Below are positions 1 through 6,275 of a stretch of 9,665 nt of DNA, piece by piece. The notes under the pieces were generated by a model, which was not told the DNA's origin, made no database searches, and worked only from the letters and a program-made list of their open reading frames with translations. Source of the DNA: an uncultured Cryptobacterium sp. GTDB lineage: Bacteria; Actinomycetota; Coriobacteriia; Coriobacteriales; Eggerthellaceae. The stretch covers positions 1 through 9,665 of the forward strand of contig USIG01000060.1 in the NCBI GenBank assembly GCA_900554685.1, given 5' to 3'. How positions within the stretch are numbered: position 1 is the stretch's first letter; every line of letters begins with the position of its first letter. Both the position numbers and the translations under genes were made by a program.

Positions 1-502
1 GAGGACATTGAAGCATACGCTCAACGACACCGTGCTGCATCTGTTCGCCGCAGCAACCACAAAAATGACGCGTGTCGTACCATACGTGATACTCATACCC
101 AACCATTCCTGCAAATGCGCGATAGTTGGGCGCATGGTGATGAAGCTCCGCAATGGGCATAAGTTCCCACGGGCCTTCCAAAAATGCATCGAGCGCAGTA
201 TCGCTTATTTCACATCGAAAATAGACGGTCTCTCCCACCGTAAAGAGAAGAAGTCCCTTTGGCTTGATCCCGTCAATGCGTTTCGGTATAGCAGAGCGAA
301 TCTTTTCCGCTACAACCCGAGGACCCACTACGCCCGCTTCAACCAAAGTGCTATAGCTAGGAAAGTGCAACGTGTCATCTAAGGCGCTACGCTTCGCGAC
401 AACAACCTTGGCTCCCCGATATATAAGCACTCGATCCGCTGGTTCAGGATCTACCCAGGCGAAATCATTCGAAAAGGAATAGGGCTCAATATCTTGAAAC
501 AT
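1..502 (-). CDS. nudC: NADH pyrophosphatase NudC-like Nudix hydrolase (partial, C-terminus outside window)
   Basis: The reverse strand reads open from an ATG at 502-500 to the window edge, giving 167 residues (MFQDIEPYSF...). The C-terminal part is a zinc-ribbon start: HFCGCCGEQM with Cys148 and Cys151, then VERMLQCP with Cys166 opening the second Cys pair. The motif ...FCGxCG...R.xxC is typical of NudC-type NADH/NAD-capped-RNA pyrophosphatases, where the ribbon links an N-terminal domain to the Nudix catalytic domain. The Nudix box itself would lie beyond base 1, so catalytic residues cannot be checked. NudC-family enzymes hydrolyse NAD(H) to NMN(H) and AMP and can de-cap NAD-RNA; that role here is inferred from family. 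The start is preceded by a weak purine-rich stretch (AGAAGTGAG). It is divergent from the transporter gene, with a 365-bp gap between them. A different NudC-like Nudix protein of unknown substrate is possible. Confidence 0.82.
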   Translation of the reverse strand, partial: MFQDIEPYSFSNDFAWVDPEPADRVLIYRGAKVVVAKRSALDDTLHFPSYSTLVEAGVVGPRVVAEKIRSAIPKRIDGIKPKGLLLFTVGETVYFRCEISDTALDAFLEGPWELMPIAELHHHAPNYRAFAGMVGYEYHVWYDTRHFCGCCGEQMQHGVVERMLQCP

Positions 503-549
503 TACTTACTCACTTCTTGTCTCTTTACGAATTTCAAAAGGCTCTTTTA

Positions 550-578
550 AGAATAACGCTCTTTCTGGCCTGCGTGAA
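550..578 (-). promoter_or_regulatory. Candidate sigma-70 promoter for the nudC-like gene
   Basis: On the minus strand, TTCACG (578-573) is followed after 17 bp by TATTCT (555-550); each hexamer matches consensus at 4 of 6 positions. A start near 543 would give a leader of about 40 nt. Assigned by eye only. Confidence 0.35.
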
Positions 579-594
579 CACGTCCAAAATTGAT

Positions 595-608
595 CTCTTG
601 CACAAGAG
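595..608. promoter_or_regulatory. Inverted repeat CTCTTG-CA-CAAGAG, possible operator
   Basis: Perfect 6-bp arms separated by 2 bp overlap the -35 hexamer of the candidate forward promoter at 598-626 and lie 17 bp upstream of the -35 of the candidate nudC promoter. The position suits a repressor site for one or both divergent genes. No regulator gene is nearby, so the function is inferred. Confidence 0.3.
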
Positions 609-626
609 CGGACGGACTCTTACTAT
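598..626 (+). promoter_or_regulatory. Candidate sigma-70 promoter for the MFS-CBS gene
   Basis: TTGCAC (598-603), a 17-bp spacer, then TACTAT (621-626). Initiation near 633 would produce a leader of about 235 nt before the transporter start codon, which includes the structured segment at 734-798. Confidence 0.4.
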
Positions 627-733
627 TAACAAGGATTCGCGCTCGAGCGAACACTCAATTTTCCAAAGTACATATAAAAGATAGGACAAAGCGAGTCTCT
701 CAATTACTCGCCTGCTTGAATTGCGCTCCTATA

Positions 734-798
734 AGTACGCTTTAGCAATCGCAAGCAATCGTGCTTTTGTTATTGCTCACAAGCGTACTCTTGCGATT
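734..798 (+). promoter_or_regulatory. Interleaved inverted repeats in the transporter leader (pseudoknot or two-state fold)
   Basis: Two perfect 9-bp complementarities are interleaved. AGTACGCTT (734-742) pairs with AAGCGTACT (781-789), and AATCGCAAG (747-755) pairs with CTTGCGATT (790-798). The order A-B-A'-B' means the RNA can form a pseudoknot or two mutually exclusive stems. A short local hairpin AAGCA-ATCG-TGCTT (753-766) and a direct repeat GCAATCG (745-751 and 755-761) lie inside. This sits 70-134 nt upstream of the transporter ATG, where a leader switch would act. I do not recognise it as a known riboswitch. The rest of the 503-867 gap shows no coding signal. Confidence 0.4.
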
Positions 799-867
799 CT
801 TGCCTACGCTGCGTTTTATACGTAAGTGTCGCGTGCTGTCACTCTAAGAGAAAGAAGGTATTTCTGT

Positions 868-2739
868 ATGAGTGAAGCACCCGTACACCGTCCTGCTGCG
901 GTCTTGCTGGTAATTGCTGTTTCGGCATTTCTTGCAACGTTCAATGAAACATTTTTAAACGTTGCCCTCACCCCTATCATGCAAGACTTCGCGATTTCTT
1001 CCGCATTGGTCCAATGGGTCTCAACCGCCTACATGCTTGTTGCTGCCGTAACCGTTCCGGTAACAAGCTTTCTTTATCGAAGCGTTCCCACAAAACGCTT
1101 AAGCATCATTGCTCTGTGCCTCCTGTTAGCTGGCACGATTTTAGGTGCTTGCGCCTTTAACTTCCCCATGCTCATTATTGCTCGAATTATTCAGGCTCTC
1201 GGAACAGGCATGATTGTTCCTATCGGCATGAATCTTACGCTTCTTGTAGCACCTCAAGGTAAATTGGGAACCTACATGGGCGTAGTAAGCGCAGTAACGC
1301 TGCTTGGCCCTGCATTTGGCCCTATCGCTGGCGGCACGTTGCTTTCAGTTGCAAACTGGCACGTTCTTTTCGTGGTGTTTGCTGTATTGGTGGCCCTCAC
1401 CCTCGTTCTTACCATTGCCTTTATTGGCAACTTTGCAAGCCTTAGCCATCCACAACTTGATGCGCTTTCTGTTGGCCTTGTAAGCGTTGGTCTTATCGGC
1501 ATTATGTATGCAGTATCTTTCGCGTTTTCAGGAAGTGCTGTTATTGCTGGCATCTGTGCAATTGTGGGTGTTATCTGCATGGGTATCTTCATTGCACGAC
1601 AGCGCACCCTCGAAACTCCCTTACTTGATTTACGCCCCTTCCGTACCGCAAGCTTCAATGTAAGCCTTGCGGTAGTCTTTGTTGCCTTCATGGCTGTATT
1701 CGCCATGAACATTATTCTTCCCTTGTTTATGCAGGGAGCTTTAGGCTTTAGTGCTATGGATGCTGCCCTCACCCTGTTAGCACCTTGTATGCTGTGCTGC
1801 ATTTTTGCCCCTATAGCTGGCAAGCTGTTTGACCGTTTTGGTCTTACCTACACCCTGCCATGCGCCCTTTTGGTGATGGCCGTCTTTATGATGCTGTTAT
1901 CCCGTCTGGATGCATCCGCTAATACTTTGTTTATCGTTTTGCTGTACGCACCTATTCTTATTGGTTGCTCTTTTTCGGTTGGCCCTGCTCAAAGCTTTGC
2001 TCTCGGTCGTTTGACACCTGAATTGCACGCTCATGGCGTTACGGCATGCTATACCGTAATCCAGGTTGCAGGCTGTGTTGGTTCCTCCTTTTATGTAGGC
2101 ATCATGTCAGCCGCTGAAGCTGGAGCTCTCAATGCTGGGCTTGACGTTATCAACGCTAACGCTGCTGGTTTTTCCACTGCTTGCATGGCTGCCGCTTGCT
2201 TTGCTGTTTTAGGCTTCGCTTTCGCTCTGGCAACCAGCATCCTCTCAAAAAAGGAAACGGCACCTTCTACTGCACAAGAAGGTCAGCAACTCTCTCTTGA
2301 AAATGTTATGGCGATGGATGTATACCGCATCAACGATGCCGCAAGCGCCTATGATGCCCTTCTTGCTATGGTTGAACATAAAACCGGCGGACTGCCCATC
2401 GTAGATGCGCAAGGACACATCAAAGGTTTTATCTCTGATGGCGATATTATGAGATGTTTAACTGATGAAACCAAAGACTCACTCGGAATGAATTATTACG
2501 CTCTTTGGATTCGTCGTAACAATTTGCATGATAGTTTTGAAAGCCTGAAAAAGGTTCGTGCTGTTGATATTGCCACGAAAAACGTTATCAGCATTGAGTC
2601 CACTATGGGATTAGAAGCAGTGTGCCGCGCCTTGTCTGATGTACGAATCAAAAAGGTTCCGGTTACAGAAAACGGCGCAATCGTGGGATCAGTGAGCCGC
2701 TCTGATCTGCTTCGCTATCTTGTGTCGAGTGCAGTGTAA
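868..2739 (+). CDS. DHA2-type MFS multidrug transporter with C-terminal CBS-domain pair
   Basis: A 623-residue inner-membrane protein. Residues about 8-465 are strongly hydrophobic, with many predicted membrane segments. The TM1 motif TFNETFLNVALTPIM resembles the DHA2 pattern (LDxTIVNVALP). LLGPAFGPIAGG in TM5 is the motif C of drug:H+ antiporters of the EmrB/QacA group. The usual cytoplasmic motif A is degenerate (FLYRSVPTKR). From about residue 474 a soluble tail carries two CBS-like repeats. The first spans VMAMDVYRINDAAS to GFISDGDIMRCL. The second spans VDIATKNVISIES to GSVSRSDLLRYLV. They are separated by an insertion of about 35 residues. CBS pairs bind adenosine nucleotides, so gating of transport by ligand is an inference. 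The ATG at 868 is chosen because GAAGG (854-858) lies 9 nt upstream; an in-frame GTG at 826 lacks such a site. The gene is apparently monocistronic. The substrate is unknown. Confidence 0.88.
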   Translation: MSEAPVHRPAAVLLVIAVSAFLATFNETFLNVALTPIMQDFAISSALVQWVSTAYMLVAAVTVPVTSFLYRSVPTKRLSIIALCLLLAGTILGACAFNFPMLIIARIIQALGTGMIVPIGMNLTLLVAPQGKLGTYMGVVSAVTLLGPAFGPIAGGTLLSVANWHVLFVVFAVLVALTLVLTIAFIGNFASLSHPQLDALSVGLVSVGLIGIMYAVSFAFSGSAVIAGICAIVGVICMGIFIARQRTLETPLLDLRPFRTASFNVSLAVVFVAFMAVFAMNIILPLFMQGALGFSAMDAALTLLAPCMLCCIFAPIAGKLFDRFGLTYTLPCALLVMAVFMMLLSRLDASANTLFIVLLYAPILIGCSFSVGPAQSFALGRLTPELHAHGVTACYTVIQVAGCVGSSFYVGIMSAAEAGALNAGLDVINANAAGFSTACMAAACFAVLGFAFALATSILSKKETAPSTAQEGQQLSLENVMAMDVYRINDAASAYDALLAMVEHKTGGLPIVDAQGHIKGFISDGDIMRCLTDETKDSLGMNYYALWIRRNNLHDSFESLKKVRAVDIATKNVISIESTMGLEAVCRALSDVRIKKVPVTENGAIVGSVSRSDLLRYLVSSAV

Positions 2740-2807
2740 GTTTTTAGCCCGAATCTAGAAGCTTTTACAAAACTTCACGCACTTCCCAACACAGACCTTA
2801 AGGCTCT

Positions 2808-2926
2808 AAACAGGTATTTGCCTAGGCACTTGTACGACATGCTATTCCTTTGATGAGTGTTTATCCCAGTAAAGGTTTTAACTCTAATAAGGAATATTCA
2901 AATCGTACGGGTGCCTGTTTTCTTAT
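2808..2926 (+). terminator. Long nested stem-loop with T-rich tail downstream of the transporter gene
   Basis: AGGCACTTGTACGA (2824-2837) pairs along its whole length with TCGTACGGGTGCCT (2903-2916) if two T-G pairs are allowed. Inside it, TATTCCTT (2843-2850) pairs perfectly with AAGGAATA (2889-2896), and GAGT (2855-2858) with ACTC (2881-2884). AAACAGG (2808-2814) can instead pair with CCTGTTT (2914-2920), and TGCCTAGGCA (2819-2828) is a perfect palindrome. The stem is followed by GTTTTCTTATT. It may be an elaborate intrinsic terminator starting about 70 nt after the transporter stop, or a structured non-coding RNA. The nested arms are clear; the function is inferred. Confidence 0.45.
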
Positions 2927-3149
2927 TCTGCAAGATACGCTTTTCCTGCTTGGCTTACCACGCATGAGCTTTATTATTGACGTAACAAAAGTTATCGCTG
3001 GTGATCTAGGATCGATAATCTAAGGGCACCTCTTAAGGTCAACAACTCAAGGTCACAAGCCTTGGGGCTACCTCCTAAGACTAAAAGCCCGAGTAACACC
3101 TAGATGCGCCTTCGACAACCAAAATGAAAGGACTTCGAAAGGACACCGC
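2927..3149. other. Intergenic region upstream of the Nudix gene, with small repeats
   Basis: No coding frame was recognised. AAGGTCA occurs twice (3035-3041 and 3049-3055). GGGCACCTCTTAAG (3024-3037) is imperfectly repeated as GGGCTACCTCCTAAG (3065-3079). GGGCT (3065-3069) can pair with AGCCC (3086-3090). A -10-like GATAAT lies near 3014, without a good -35. These suggest a leader or promoter region, but nothing firm can be assigned. Confidence 0.25.
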
Positions 3150-3869
3150 ATGGACGGACATAATCTTCCTCAGCTTCTCGATATTGAGCAGGTGAGCGAT
3201 GGGTGGATTAAGAAGTATCTTTTGAAATACCGAAAGCCAGACGGTTCACTCTATACCTATGAAAGCACTTCTCGCAAGTCAAAAGAAGCATATCTTGAGG
3301 AACTTAACTACAATGCTTGCTTAACAGCTGATTCTTTACTGCCGGGTACTCCTTTAACGCAATTTGTCAGCAAAGATGCAAGCAGCAATTCAAGCACGTC
3401 TGATATTTCAGACACCTCTCGTACGCTTGCAACTTCGCATTGTGATGCGGTCTGCATGGTTCCCGAATTACCCGATGGATCGCTTCTACTTATTAAAGAA
3501 TTTCGCTATCCCCTCAATGGTGTATGTATTGCCTTTCCGGCTGGCTTAATTGATTCTGGTGAGACCCTAGAAGACGCCATCGATCGCGAACTTCGCGAAG
3601 AAACTGGCTACTGCGTAAGAAAAACGAAACAGCCTATTCACCTACTTGCGCAAGCGGGATTTTCCTCTACGGGAATGAGCGACGAGAGTGTTCAAGTAGC
3701 ATTTGTGCAAGTAGAAAAAGCAGGAGAAGCCACGCCTGAGCCCTCTGAGTTTATTGAACCCTTTATTCTCCCCAGAAACGACATCCGTTCCTTTATTGAT
3801 AGCAATACCTACCTTGTAGGTACCCGTACTCAGCTTATTTTGGAACTCCTGGCGCAACGCTATGAGTAA
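3150..3869 (+). CDS. Nudix hydrolase, ADP-ribose pyrophosphatase-like
   Basis: A 239-residue cytoplasmic enzyme. The Nudix box is complete, running from Gly132 to Tyr154: GLIDSGE, then seven residues, then RELREETGY. This matches GX5EX7REUXEEXGU, with Glu147, Glu150 and Glu151 available for Mg2+ binding. The preceding KEFRYPLNGVCIAFPAG resembles the ADP-ribose pyrophosphatase (NudF/YffH) branch, which cleaves ADP-ribose or related nucleoside diphosphate sugars to AMP plus a sugar phosphate. The exact substrate cannot be read from sequence. Residues about 74-93 form a Ser/Asp/Thr-rich low-complexity stretch between the N-terminal strands and the catalytic core, making the protein longer than the usual 180-210. 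The start is supported by AAAGGA 6 nt upstream. Its 3' end overlaps, on the opposite strand, the tail of a truncated transposase reading frame. Confidence 0.87.
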   Translation: MDGHNLPQLLDIEQVSDGWIKKYLLKYRKPDGSLYTYESTSRKSKEAYLEELNYNACLTADSLLPGTPLTQFVSKDASSNSSTSDISDTSRTLATSHCDAVCMVPELPDGSLLLIKEFRYPLNGVCIAFPAGLIDSGETLEDAIDRELREETGYCVRKTKQPIHLLAQAGFSSTGMSDESVQVAFVQVEKAGEATPEPSEFIEPFILPRNDIRSFIDSNTYLVGTRTQLILELLAQRYE

Positions 3870-4191
3870 ATACCGAGGGACCATTTTTCTGATACAGCGC
3901 ACACCATTCTTTAATGCGATGCCTGTTTGGAATTTGATAACGACGCATCACATCAACAACTGAATCGCCATTCATGCGATCAGCCACTACTGCAAGCTTT
4001 AGTTCGGGAGAATAATTAGGATGAGCTTCTTTGGCAGCACAAAAGCCTTCGGTGCCCAGAGCGCGCCAGGTATAAGACCAGTCTCGTACCGTTTCTCGAT
4101 TGATACCAAGCTCAGTCGATACCGCTTTATACCCTAAGCCAGATTCAAACAATTCCGCCGCTTTTTTACGAGCTGATAATCCCCAATTCAT
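3835..4191 (-). pseudogene. Truncated IS3/IS150-type transposase OrfA (two-HTH DNA-binding protein)
   Basis: 118 residues. The first helix-turn-helix (RKKAAELFESGLGYKAVSTE, then LGINRETVRDW) is followed by a second (YSPELKLAVVADRMNGD, then VVDVMRRYQIPNRHRIKEW) and YQKNGPS. This is the layout of IS3-family OrfA proteins, which bind the element's ends and normally continue into a leucine zipper and a frameshifted OrfB catalytic protein. Here the family resemblance stops at GPS. The final 12 or so residues (VFTHSVAPGVPK) are encoded almost entirely by the antisense of the Nudix gene's last codons, and no OrfB or terminal repeats are visible. I read it as a deletion remnant whose junction lies near 3870-3878. 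It has a strong ribosome binding site (AAAGGAGG, 7 nt before the ATG), so the fragment could still be translated. A terminator lies just upstream, so its transcription source is unclear. Confidence 0.7.
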
Positions 4192-4219
4192 AGAAATACC
4201 TCCTTTGCTTCCTGAAGGT

Positions 4220-4256
4220 AAAAAGGAATAAGGCCCGATAGAATATCGAGCCTTAT
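4220..4256 (-). terminator. Rho-independent terminator of the surface-protein gene
   Basis: Arms 4228-4240 and 4244-4256 form a 13-bp stem with a 3-nt loop. The single C/A mismatch on the plus strand becomes a G-U pair in the minus-strand RNA. In the minus direction the stem is followed by TCCTTTTT (4227-4220). It lies 22 bp after the surface-protein stop codon and upstream of the OrfA fragment, so it should block read-through into that fragment. Confidence 0.8.
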
Positions 4257-4277
4257 CGTGTTTAGAGCATGTGATTT

Positions 4278-5984
4278 TTAGTGGCTTTTACGCCATGCAA
4301 CGATGCCTGCACCACCCGCAAGTGCAACAAGGGCAATTAAGCCAACCACAAAAGGCATAGTGTTGTCGCTCGTCTGAGGAAGCGAAGATGCCTTACCGTC
4401 AGTTCCCGTATTCACATTTACGGTTTGGGTGTTGTTGTTGGTGTTAGTGTTGTCACCATCTCCAGGATCAGTAGGAGTTACTGGGGTTTCCTCCACGGTA
4501 TAAGTTACTGTTGGAACAGGGAAAACTAAATCATCGAAATCTCCAGCTGGGGTTAAAACTGCTGAGTTATTTGTATCGAGTTTGTAATCACCTGGAATAG
4601 TGGGAGCTTTTACGAGATCCACATAGTAGCTCACTACAACATCATTGCCAGCAATTGGCGTATTAATAGCAAGGGTAAATAAATCACCACTAGGATCGTA
4701 TTTCAAAGTGAAATAATCAGCACCGTCTTTTGTAAAGTTGTAGGTATTTTCTCCTGCAGCAACTTTATCAAGCACTGTCCCATCAACAGAAATGTCAATC
4801 TTATTAATGTCGTTTACAAAGTCAAAGTTATATTCTTCACCTTGATCGGTAGTACCTGAACCCATTACGTCAGTTACGGTACTGCCTTCGCCTAAGGCGT
4901 AAAGAATATCACTCTGTACCGCATCAAACATTCCGGTCGTATCAGTAGGAACCATACCAGATGTTCCACCACCAAGTGTGCTAAGGGTGCTTACGAAAGC
5001 AGCACCCCACGGATGAGTTGACTCATATTTATCATCCGCAAAGGCATAAGCTTTATATCCCTGCGAAACAACGCTTTTCCAAGCATTCATAGCAGAATAG
5101 ACACCTGCTTCATTTGCAGTTGGATAGTCTTTAGCATCTTCTCCAGCTACATAATCCCCTTCATCAAAGCCTGCATTCTTGTAAGTTGAGTCAATTGTTT
5201 GACCCGGAACATCGGCTTTATACTGCCCGGAAGTATAGTCATGCCCATACAAATTGATAGCTTCTGCAATAGTAGCCCCATAAGCTGAATACCAGGAATC
5301 TGAGCTGGTTAGGTTATTTACCGGCGAATTGTATGCTGTATACATGTCGTTACCAGCATTTATTGTTTCTTCTCCATTTGCAGGAGACTCAGTATAAATT
5401 GTCTGAGGAGTTTCTCCCGTGCCGTACAAATACGTTACACCGTCAGTCACCAAGACAAGATGCTTAGCATTGGATGAAACACTGGTGTCCCCATCTAACA
5501 TTTCTTTACCCGCTTGAAGACCAGCGTCAATATTGGTACCGCCCTCAGGAGTAGCCTCCAACGCATTATTAATAGTTGCAACGGTGTCGCTGTTTAATTC
5601 TGTCAGAGGAAGTAATTCGGATGCGGTCTTGTTGAAAACTACAACTCCTACCTTAATTTTATTATTGCCTGCTCGGCTTAAAAGCTCTGTCAACATAGAC
5701 TTTGCAGCATCGCGAACATCAGTACTCGTAGACTTGTCAAAAACAAACACTACATCCGAATAAGTCTTGTCGGTCGTTCCAGTAAACTTCAGGTTAACTT
5801 GCGATTGATTATTATCGTCCAATGCGCTTGCAGTTTTATCAACTGAGATCTGCAACTCTGCTGCATAAGCGGAAAGAGGCGTCATGGCAGCCATGGACAA
5901 TGCCACAATAATTGCCAAAACAAAAGCACCAATGCGCGTCCTCATCCGCGTAAGCGAAGCCCCTTGGGCTTTCACTCCGTTCAT
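4278..5984 (-). CDS. Sortase-anchored VWA-domain surface protein (LPQTS sorting signal), adhesin-like
   Basis: 568 residues from the chosen ATG (5984-5982), preceded by AAAGGA with 6-nt spacing; in-frame ATGs further upstream have weaker sites. The signal peptide is residues 1-42, with a basic start, a hydrophobic core (IGAFVLAIIVALSMAAM) and AYAA before the likely cleavage site. The VWA domain starts near residue 76 and has an intact MIDAS: Asp83-x-Ser85-x-Ser87 (FDKSTS), Thr150 (EGGTNID) and Asp181 (LVTDG). A Tyr/Gly/Asn-rich insertion of more than 100 residues follows, as in Gram-positive pilus-tip and adhesin VWA proteins. Beta-rich sequence comes next, then a Pro/Thr/Asn stalk. LPQTS (535-539), a hydrophobic segment and RKSH form a cell-wall sorting signal, with Ser where Gly is usual. 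The predicted role is metal-dependent adhesion at the cell wall; the ligand is unknown. No sortase or pilin gene is in the window. Upstream lies a candidate invertible switch. Confidence 0.85.
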   Translation of the reverse strand: MNGVKAQGASLTRMRTRIGAFVLAIIVALSMAAMTPLSAYAAELQISVDKTASALDDNNQSQVNLKFTGTTDKTYSDVVFVFDKSTSTDVRDAAKSMLTELLSRAGNNKIKVGVVVFNKTASELLPLTELNSDTVATINNALEATPEGGTNIDAGLQAGKEMLDGDTSVSSNAKHLVLVTDGVTYLYGTGETPQTIYTESPANGEETINAGNDMYTAYNSPVNNLTSSDSWYSAYGATIAEAINLYGHDYTSGQYKADVPGQTIDSTYKNAGFDEGDYVAGEDAKDYPTANEAGVYSAMNAWKSVVSQGYKAYAFADDKYESTHPWGAAFVSTLSTLGGGTSGMVPTDTTGMFDAVQSDILYALGEGSTVTDVMGSGTTDQGEEYNFDFVNDINKIDISVDGTVLDKVAAGENTYNFTKDGADYFTLKYDPSGDLFTLAINTPIAGNDVVVSYYVDLVKAPTIPGDYKLDTNNSAVLTPAGDFDDLVFPVPTVTYTVEETPVTPTDPGDGDNTNTNNNTQTVNVNTGTDGKASSLPQTSDNTMPFVVGLIALVALAGGAGIVAWRKSH

Positions 5985-6017
5985 GTGCCTTCCTTTCATC
6001 GTTTTCCCTGTTCTCAT

Positions 6018-6071
6018 CTGCGCTTACCTGCTTGCAATGCGCAGACGTAGCGCCTCTGACGAAAAAGGCGC
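6018..6071 (-). promoter_or_regulatory. Two hairpins in the leader of the surface-protein gene
   Basis: CTGCGC (6018-6023) pairs with GCGCAG (6039-6044), and GCGCCT (6050-6055) pairs with AGGCGC (6066-6071). Both are perfect 6-bp GC-rich stems. They lie 34-87 nt upstream of the chosen start codon, within the roughly 160-nt leader that separates the candidate switch from the coding region. A post-transcriptional role is possible but unproven. Confidence 0.3.
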
Positions 6072-6137
6072 CCAACGAGAAGAAAAGACAGCACATGAAA
6101 CCCCAGTTCAGAGCCACGTTTTGTTTTGATACCTAAC

Positions 6138-6157
6138 TAATAACGTAGACTTTTTTA
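6138..6157 (+). repeat. Left candidate serine-invertase crossover site
   Basis: Half-sites TAATAACGT (6138-6146) and ACTTTTTTA (6149-6157) flank the dinucleotide AG (6147-6148). The left half differs from the inverse of the right half (TAAAAAAGT) at 2 of 9 positions. Its core GTAGACTTTTTTA (6145-6157) occurs in perfect inverted orientation at 6265-6277. The asymmetric AG centre fixes site polarity, so recombination between the two sites would invert the DNA between them. Confidence 0.65.
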
Positions 6158-6275
6158 GGGTGATAGAGTATTCTTTTTTAAGTCTGATGAATGTAAGGTT
6201 TTGCCTGATCACAGGAACAGAAAAGAAAACGACAGCCACAGAAAGCTGCCCCGTTTTACTTCAATAAAAAAGTCT
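6147..6275. mobile_element. Candidate invertible DNA segment (phase-variation switch)
   Basis: This is the segment bounded by the two oppositely oriented crossover-like sites, about 127 bp between central dinucleotides. It lies between the stop of a DNA-invertase-type recombinase and the leader of the VWA surface-protein gene, both transcribed on the minus strand. It contains a terminator hairpin (6226-6257) on the recombinase side and about 70 bp of AT-rich sequence on the surface-gene side. In the present orientation any promoter in the AT-rich part that reads leftward would drive the surface protein. After inversion it would face the recombinase 3' end, with the hairpin between it and the surface gene. 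No promoter with good consensus was found; the best is TTACAT-N18-AATACT on the minus strand, which is weak. Inversion itself is inferred. Confidence 0.6.
6226..6257. terminator. Bidirectional terminator hairpin after the recombinase gene
   Basis: AAAACG (6226-6231) pairs with CGTTTT (6252-6257) and CAGC (6233-6236) with GCTG (6245-6248). There is an 8-nt loop, a bulge at 6249-6250, and an A/C opposition at 6232/6251 that becomes U-G in minus-strand RNA. Minus-strand transcripts exit into TTTTCTTTTC and plus-strand ones into GTTTTACTTC, so it can act in both directions. It starts about 17 nt after the recombinase stop and lies within the candidate invertible segment. Confidence 0.65.

Noticed and set aside
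8..382. Forward open frame of 124 codons
   Set aside because: It lies opposite the NudC-like gene, whose zinc-ribbon motif makes the reverse strand the coding one.
826..867. GTG start giving a 14-residue longer transporter
   Set aside because: There is no ribosome binding site before 826, while GAAGG is well spaced before the ATG at 868, and the added residues are polar and unlike a transporter N-terminus.
1272..1823. Reverse open frame of 183 codons inside the transporter
   Set aside because: Its composition is that of antisense hydrophobic codons and there is no start signal; it is a shadow of the transporter.
5839..6129. Small open frames on both strands around the surface-protein start
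   Set aside because: They overlap the signal peptide and leader in other frames, without recognisable motifs.
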